A DNA stretch of 64,000 nt from Roseicyclus sp. (GTDB lineage: Bacteria > Pseudomonadota > Alphaproteobacteria > Rhodobacterales > Rhodobacteraceae): assembly GCA_018401055.1 (NCBI GenBank), contig JAGYLB010000126.1, forward strand, positions 1-64,000. Direction: 5' to 3'. Numbering within the stretch: the first letter of the stretch is position 1; every line of letters begins with the position of its first letter. The notes below the pieces were generated by a model that was given only the letters and a program-made list of their open reading frames with translations, was not told the DNA's origin and ran no database searches. The position numbers were made by a program, and so were the translations under genes. Below are positions 60,465 to 64,000 of the stretch, piece by piece.

Positions 60465-61294
60465 TCAGGACGCAAGCGCCGCAACGAAGCCTTGTCGCAC
60501 GGCAGCCTCCGACGCGGCGGCAAGCGCCTTGCGGTCACGGAAGTCCGAGACTTTCAGCGGTGGGTGGTAGACCACCTCGACCCGTCCCTGGCCGCGCGCC
60601 GCCAGAACAGACAGGATCGCAGGCCCCAGCGCCATGTCGCCCCACCAGCCGTAAAAGCGCGCATCCTCGCCCGCGGGGGCATGGTAGATCAATGTCACCG
60701 GCTGGATCTGCAGCACATCGCGCAGGCGGTCCGAGAGAAAGGCCTGAAACAGCGTCGGCTTGAATGGCAGCACGCGCCGCCCGTCGGTCGACGTGCCCTC
60801 GGGGAAGAAGAGCAGACGGTGCCCTGCGCGCAGTCGATCCTCGAAAATGCGCGTCTGCGCCTGTGCCTGCCGGGGATCGCGGGCAATGAAGACGGTGCCG
60901 GTGCCGCGTGCGAGCCAGCCGATGCCGGGCCAGCCCGCGACCTCGGATTTCGCCACGAAATAGAGCCGTTTGCAGGCATTGAGCACGAAGATGTCGAGCC
61001 AGCCGACATGATTGGCCACATAGGACCCGGGCCCCGTCATCGGCGCGCCCCGCATCTCCAGCCGCAGGCCAAGGATGCGGCAGGCCGCGCGGCAGACGCC
61101 TTGGGTGATCCACGGCGTCACCGGTCGGTCGAGGCCGAAGATCAGCCGCTCGAGGCAGGCGCAAGATCAGAAGGAGGGAAACCGACGGCCAGCAGCGCAA
61201 GGATAGCCCCGCCCCGCCGCGCGACCCGCAGCCACCCGGCCCCAGACACGGCACGCGGCGCAGGCGGCTCAGCCCCTCGCCAGGTCTGGCTCAT
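60465..61294 (-). CDS. olsA: Lysophospholipid/lyso-ornithine lipid acyltransferase (OlsA/PlsC family), frame broken
   Basis: Second step of ornithine lipid synthesis by context. The acyltransferase motifs are YVANHVGWLDIFVLNA (H-x4-D) and LLFFPEGTSTDGRRVLPFKP. The N-terminus at 61294 (MSQTWRGAEPP) contains a membrane helix (GGAILALLAVGF) before two closely spaced frame breaks near 61165 and 61145. The start overlaps the olsB stop (ATGA), which supports this start choice and an olsB-olsA operon. Confidence 0.83.
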
Positions 61295-62067
61295 GCGCTG
61301 CCACCCCGGCAGTAGATCGCCCTTTGCTTTTCGGGGATCAGGGCCACGTCCATCACAAGGCAGACGTCTATGCAGTTGAAGGCCCGATCGATATAGGCCC
61401 CCTCGCCCACGAAACCGCCCAGCCTGAGATAGGCCTTGATCAGCGCCGGAATGGCCCGGATCGCGGCCGGACGGTCCAGATCCTTTTCAGGGATCAGGTC
61501 CATCGGTTGATGGCCGCTGGCGCGGGCCATGGGGCGGATCGCAGGCGGCGCAAGGTGGCGGTGATGCAGCAGCGAGAGTGGCCCGGCCAGCGGTGCGGGG
61601 TCGAGGCCGTGAAAGCTTGCGACGCCGAACATCACCTCGATCTCATGGGCTGCAATGTAGTCGGCCAGACCCGCCCAGAGATGCATCATGGCGGTGCCGC
61701 CGCGATAGTCGCGGTGGACACAAGACCGCCCCAGTTCCAGCAGGCGGCGCCCCGAGGCCCGCAAGGGCGACAGATCATATTCATCCTCGGAATAGAATTG
61801 CCCCGCCGCCCGCGCGCCCGCTTCGCGCATCACGCGGTAGACGCCGATCACCTGATCACCCGCGCACCGGCGGCGGTCGCGCAGCAGCAGATGATCGAAA
61901 TACGGGTCGAAGCGGTCGGCCTCCAGCCGGGCGTCGTGATCCACCAGCGCCCCGTCCCCGCCCAGTTCCTCGACGAAGACGGAATAGCGCAGACGTTGCG
62001 CCGCGCGCAGATCGGCCTCGGTCGCGGCGAGGCTGAGGTCGAAATGGCTGTCATCGTCGATCTGCAT
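61291..62067 (-). CDS. olsB: Ornithine N-acyltransferase-like GNAT protein (OlsB family)
   Basis: First step of ornithine lipid synthesis: transfer of a 3-hydroxyacyl group from ACP to ornithine. Visible: LRAAQRLRYSVFVEELGGDG, the RLLELGRSCVHRDYRGG acetyl-CoA-site region, MFGVASFHGLDP and FNCIDVCLVMDVALIPEKQR at the end. The start is uncertain; 62067 (MQIDDDSHFDL) is chosen because upstream residues are unusually Arg-rich. Overlap with the acyltransferase gene shows they form one operon. Confidence 0.85.
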   Translation of the reverse strand: MQIDDDSHFDLSLAATEADLRAAQRLRYSVFVEELGGDGALVDHDARLEADRFDPYFDHLLLRDRRRCAGDQVIGVYRVMREAGARAAGQFYSEDEYDLSPLRASGRRLLELGRSCVHRDYRGGTAMMHLWAGLADYIAAHEIEVMFGVASFHGLDPAPLAGPLSLLHHRHLAPPAIRPMARASGHQPMDLIPEKDLDRPAAIRAIPALIKAYLRLGGFVGEGAYIDRAFNCIDVCLVMDVALIPEKQRAIYCRGGSA

Positions 62068-62230
62068 GCGGGGGCGCAAGGTCCATCTGGGCGGCAGCCT
62101 CCACGCCAGCAGGCGCGGGCGGCCTTGCAAACCGGCGCGGGCGCTCAGTCGGGGTGCACGGCGGCGTTAAACTCGTGTTAACCTGCGCGGGCCTAGGCTG
62201 CGATCGGCGGAAGGGCGAGGACGCGATGGA

Positions 62231-62416
62231 TCAGTCGAGATACACGATCTCAAGGGGCACGCGGGCCGCGTCCAGGACCAGCTTGCCCGCATTCTCGAAA
62301 TTGATCGTGACGCGCCCGCCGATGTTGGATTGCACCTGCCCCATGCCCCAGTCACGCTGGCCGGGACAGCGGACCAGCATCCCCGGTTCCAGGATCGCGC
62401 TCAGATCGTTCTGCAT
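62231..62416 (-). CDS. DUF3553 domain protein, 61 residues
   Basis: Small protein with the KOW/SH3-like motif of the family: LVRCPGQRDWGMGQVQSNIG, then RVTINFENAGKLVL. The family is found in alphaproteobacteria and is related to a domain at the end of some helicases. The start at 62416 leaves only 15 bp to the divergent chpT start, so their promoters overlap. Confidence 0.8.
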   Translation of the reverse strand: MQNDLSAILEPGMLVRCPGQRDWGMGQVQSNIGGRVTINFENAGKLVLDAARVPLEIVYLD

Positions 62417-62431
62417 GACAGGAGGCGCTCC

Positions 62432-63055
62432 ATGAATGACCAATCACCGCTCGGGCCGCAGACCCTGTCGGACCTGATCGGGTCGCGACTTTGCCATGAC
62501 CTCGTAAACCCGCTGGGCGCGATCGGCAACGGGGTCGAACTGATCGAGATGACGGGATCGGTGCGTGGCCCCGAGATGGATCTTATCCGCGACGCGGTGC
62601 GCGACGCGCAGGCGCGTGTGCGGTTCTTGCGCGTGGCCTTTGGCGCGGCAGGTCCGCAGCAGATCATGAGCGCGCGGGAGGCGCGGGCGACGGCGCAGGC
62701 ACCGTGGCAAGGCGGGCGGCTGGTGCTGGACTGGGCCGTGACGACCGATCTGCCGCGCCTCAGGGTCAAGCTGGGCTATCTGATGTTGCTCTGCGCGGAG
62801 ACCGCCTTGCCGATGGGCGGCGAGGTGCGGTTGGGCGTGGATCAGGGCGGCCAGTGGCGGCTCGAGGCCAAGGGTCCGCGCGTGACATTGGACGAGGCGC
62901 TGTGGTCGGTGCTGCGCTTCGGCATGGGTGCGGCCGGACGACCGCTGCGCCCCTCCGAGGCACAATTCGCAGCACTTCATGCCGCGGCAGAGCCGCTCGA
63001 CATCACCCTCAACTATGTTGCGCGCGACGGCGGCTTGTCGATGGCGACGGCTTGA
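62432..63055 (+). CDS. chpT: Histidine phosphotransferase ChpT
   Basis: Phosphorelay protein passing phosphate from CckA to CtrA and CpdR in alphaproteobacterial cell-cycle control. 207 residues: the phospho-accepting His is in IGSRLCHDLVNPLGAIGNGV, and the second half has a degenerate kinase-like fold (LRVKLGYLMLLCAETALPMG). An AGGAGG sequence precedes the ATG at good spacing. No cckA or ctrA lies in the window. Confidence 0.87.
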   Translation: MNDQSPLGPQTLSDLIGSRLCHDLVNPLGAIGNGVELIEMTGSVRGPEMDLIRDAVRDAQARVRFLRVAFGAAGPQQIMSAREARATAQAPWQGGRLVLDWAVTTDLPRLRVKLGYLMLLCAETALPMGGEVRLGVDQGGQWRLEAKGPRVTLDEALWSVLRFGMGAAGRPLRPSEAQFAALHAAAEPLDITLNYVARDGGLSMATA

Positions 63056-63109
63056 GGGGCTGGTCTGCCGCGCATCTCGGCCTTGCGGCCTGCGTCAACG
63101 GCGGTGGTG

Positions 63110-63130
63110 GCACCGCGCAAAGCGCGGTGC
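63110..63130. other. Perfect hairpin downstream of chpT
   Basis: GCACCGCGC-AAA-GCGCGGTGC, a 9-bp stem with a 3-base loop, lies 55 bp after the chpT stop in the gap between convergent genes. No T run follows on either strand, so termination is only possible. Confidence 0.45.
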
Positions 63131-63209
63131 GGGTGCGCGTTTGCCTTGAGCCAAGGCGCGGATGACGCGGGCGGGCCCCGTATTTGGAGAAAGGTGAAGC
63201 CGAAAGGGT

Positions 63210-63728
63210 TCAGAGCGCCACGAGACCGGTGCGGAAGCGGCGCATCCGGTCGCGGTAATGGGCCGCGGATTTGAGCAGTTTGGCCCGAGCCGCCTCATCC
63301 AGATCGCGGACGACCTTGCCAGGCATGCCCATCACCAGGCTGCCATCGGGGATCACCTTGCCCTCGGGGATCAGCGCGCCGGCCCCGATCAGGCAGCCGC
63401 TACCGATCACCGCGCCGTTCAGGATCGTGGCGCCCATTCCCACCAGCGATCCGTCGCCGATGGTGCAGCCATGCAGCATCGCCTTGTGGCCGATGGTGCA
63501 GTCGCGCCCGACCTGAAGCGGATAGCCCATGTCGGTGTGAAAGACGCAGTTTTCCTGCACGTTCGATCCCGCGCCGATGCGGATTTCCTCGTTGTCGCCC
63601 CGTAGCGTGACGCCGAACCAGATGCTTGCCCCTTCCTCCAGCACGACGCGGCCGATGACATGGGCGCCTGGCGCGACCCAGGTGTCGGGGTGAATGTCGG
63701 GGGCTGTGCCGTCGAGCGCATAGATCAT
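63210..63728 (-). CDS. Gamma-class carbonic anhydrase family protein
   Basis: 172 residues, left-handed beta-helix with hexapeptide repeats. The three zinc His are His64 (CVFHTD), His81 and His86 (GHKAMLHGC). [12 protein letters not shown] is the usual C-terminal helix entrance. It resembles the YrdA/PaaY branch; carbonic anhydrase activity in this branch varies. It overlaps the gmk stop by 4 bp, so it is translated with gmk. Confidence 0.9.
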   Translation of the reverse strand: MIYALDGTAPDIHPDTWVAPGAHVIGRVVLEEGASIWFGVTLRGDNEEIRIGAGSNVQENCVFHTDMGYPLQVGRDCTIGHKAMLHGCTIGDGSLVGMGATILNGAVIGSGCLIGAGALIPEGKVIPDGSLVMGMPGKVVRDLDEAARAKLLKSAAHYRDRMRRFRTGLVAL

Positions 63729-64000
63729 GCCTGATCCTCCTGGAATTGGTCGTGGAGCCTGCGCACATGGGCGGCAAGGCCGGGCTGCTGGGCGCGGCGC
63801 AGGCGCTCTGCGGCGATGATGGTGGTCAGCTTGTCGAAAGTCGTGTCGAGATCGTCGTTGACCAGAACGTAATCATAGCCATCCCAATGGCTGATCTCGT
63901 CCCAGCTTTTCAGCATCCGCTTGGCGATCACCTCGGGCTGATCCTGTCCGCGAGAGATGAGCCGACGTTTCAGTTCCGGGATCGAAGGCGGCAAGATGAA
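63725..64000 (-). CDS. gmk: Guanylate kinase, 5' end outside window
   Basis: C-terminal 91 residues of GMP kinase: [18 protein letters not shown] (the lid region start), [20 protein letters not shown], and [12 protein letters not shown]. The P-loop and GMP-binding parts lie beyond the window end. It is upstream of and coupled to the gamma carbonic anhydrase gene. Confidence 0.92.
   Translation of the reverse strand, partial: FILPPSIPELKRRLISRGQDQPEVIAKRMLKSWDEISHWDGYDYVLVNDDLDTTFDKLTTIIAAERLRRAQQPGLAAHVRRLHDQFQEDQA

Overview
The window is a 64-kb stretch of high-GC chromosome from an alphaproteobacterium, most likely a member of the Rhodobacteraceae (Roseobacter group). The pointers are a ChpT-type histidine phosphotransferase, an olsB-olsA ornithine-lipid pair, HemA of the 5-aminolevulinate synthase (C4) type, ispG beside a RodZ-like gene, Cox15-type haem A synthase, and small proteins typical of that family (a DUF3553 protein, a lysine-rich MSKEKNKG protein). 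This placement is by gene content only. A striking technical feature is that about 26 of roughly 63 genes are broken into two or more reading frames, including essential ones (parE, hemA, ispG). Several breaks sit in short C or G runs, so most are probably indel errors in the sequence rather than real pseudogenes. They are annotated as one gene each with the breaks noted.

Layout. 0-1 kb: 3' part of a corrinoid-protein reactivating factor. 1-10.7 kb: a minus-strand operon headed by a phosphonoacetate hydrolase (phnA), a second alkaline-phosphatase-superfamily hydrolase and a complete dipeptide-type ABC transporter, followed by a flavin-dependent monooxygenase with a TPP-riboswitch-like leader; a divergent LysR regulator controls the head. 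10.7-13.4 kb: a QseBC-like two-component system with a BOF (YgiW-like) exported protein. 13.7-20 kb: AlkB, a MetE-like remnant, and three large predicted secreted proteins of unknown function. 20-27.6 kb: ClsC-like cardiolipin synthase, LpxL-type acyltransferase, Gfo/Idh/MocA oxidoreductase, amidase and an amino-acid-type binding protein, then a poorly coding stretch and a DUF3775 protein.

27.8-31 kb: a putative general-stress (EcfG-type) promoter before an aldehyde dehydrogenase, an NAD(P)-binding protein and a quinone-oxidoreductase-like gene cut off by an IS3-family remnant, then tRNA-Arg(CCG). 31-44 kb: housekeeping block (ispG, rodZ-like, hemA, a dipeptidase, a MATE pump, a NicO/DUF1007 metal transport pair, ppk2, parE). 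44.2-46.1 kb: a lower-GC gene interrupted by a complete IS5-family element with an exact TTAA target duplication. Removing the element restores one open frame.

46.5-64 kb: a small basic protein, two translationally coupled cytochromes c, a lipoprotein with an HExxH motif, Uup, rplM-rpsI, speD, a SLAC1/TDT channel, a thioesterase, an enoyl-CoA-hydratase-like protein, M20 and M32 peptidases, Cox15, an RNA methyltransferase, a ThiE-like protein, olsBA, a DUF3553 protein, chpT, a gamma carbonic anhydrase and the 3' end of gmk. The parts most likely to reward follow-up are the phosphonate/peptide-transporter operon, the three secreted proteins at 14.9-19.9 kb, the IS-interrupted zinc-ribbon gene, and dispersed hairpin repeats in intergenic gaps.
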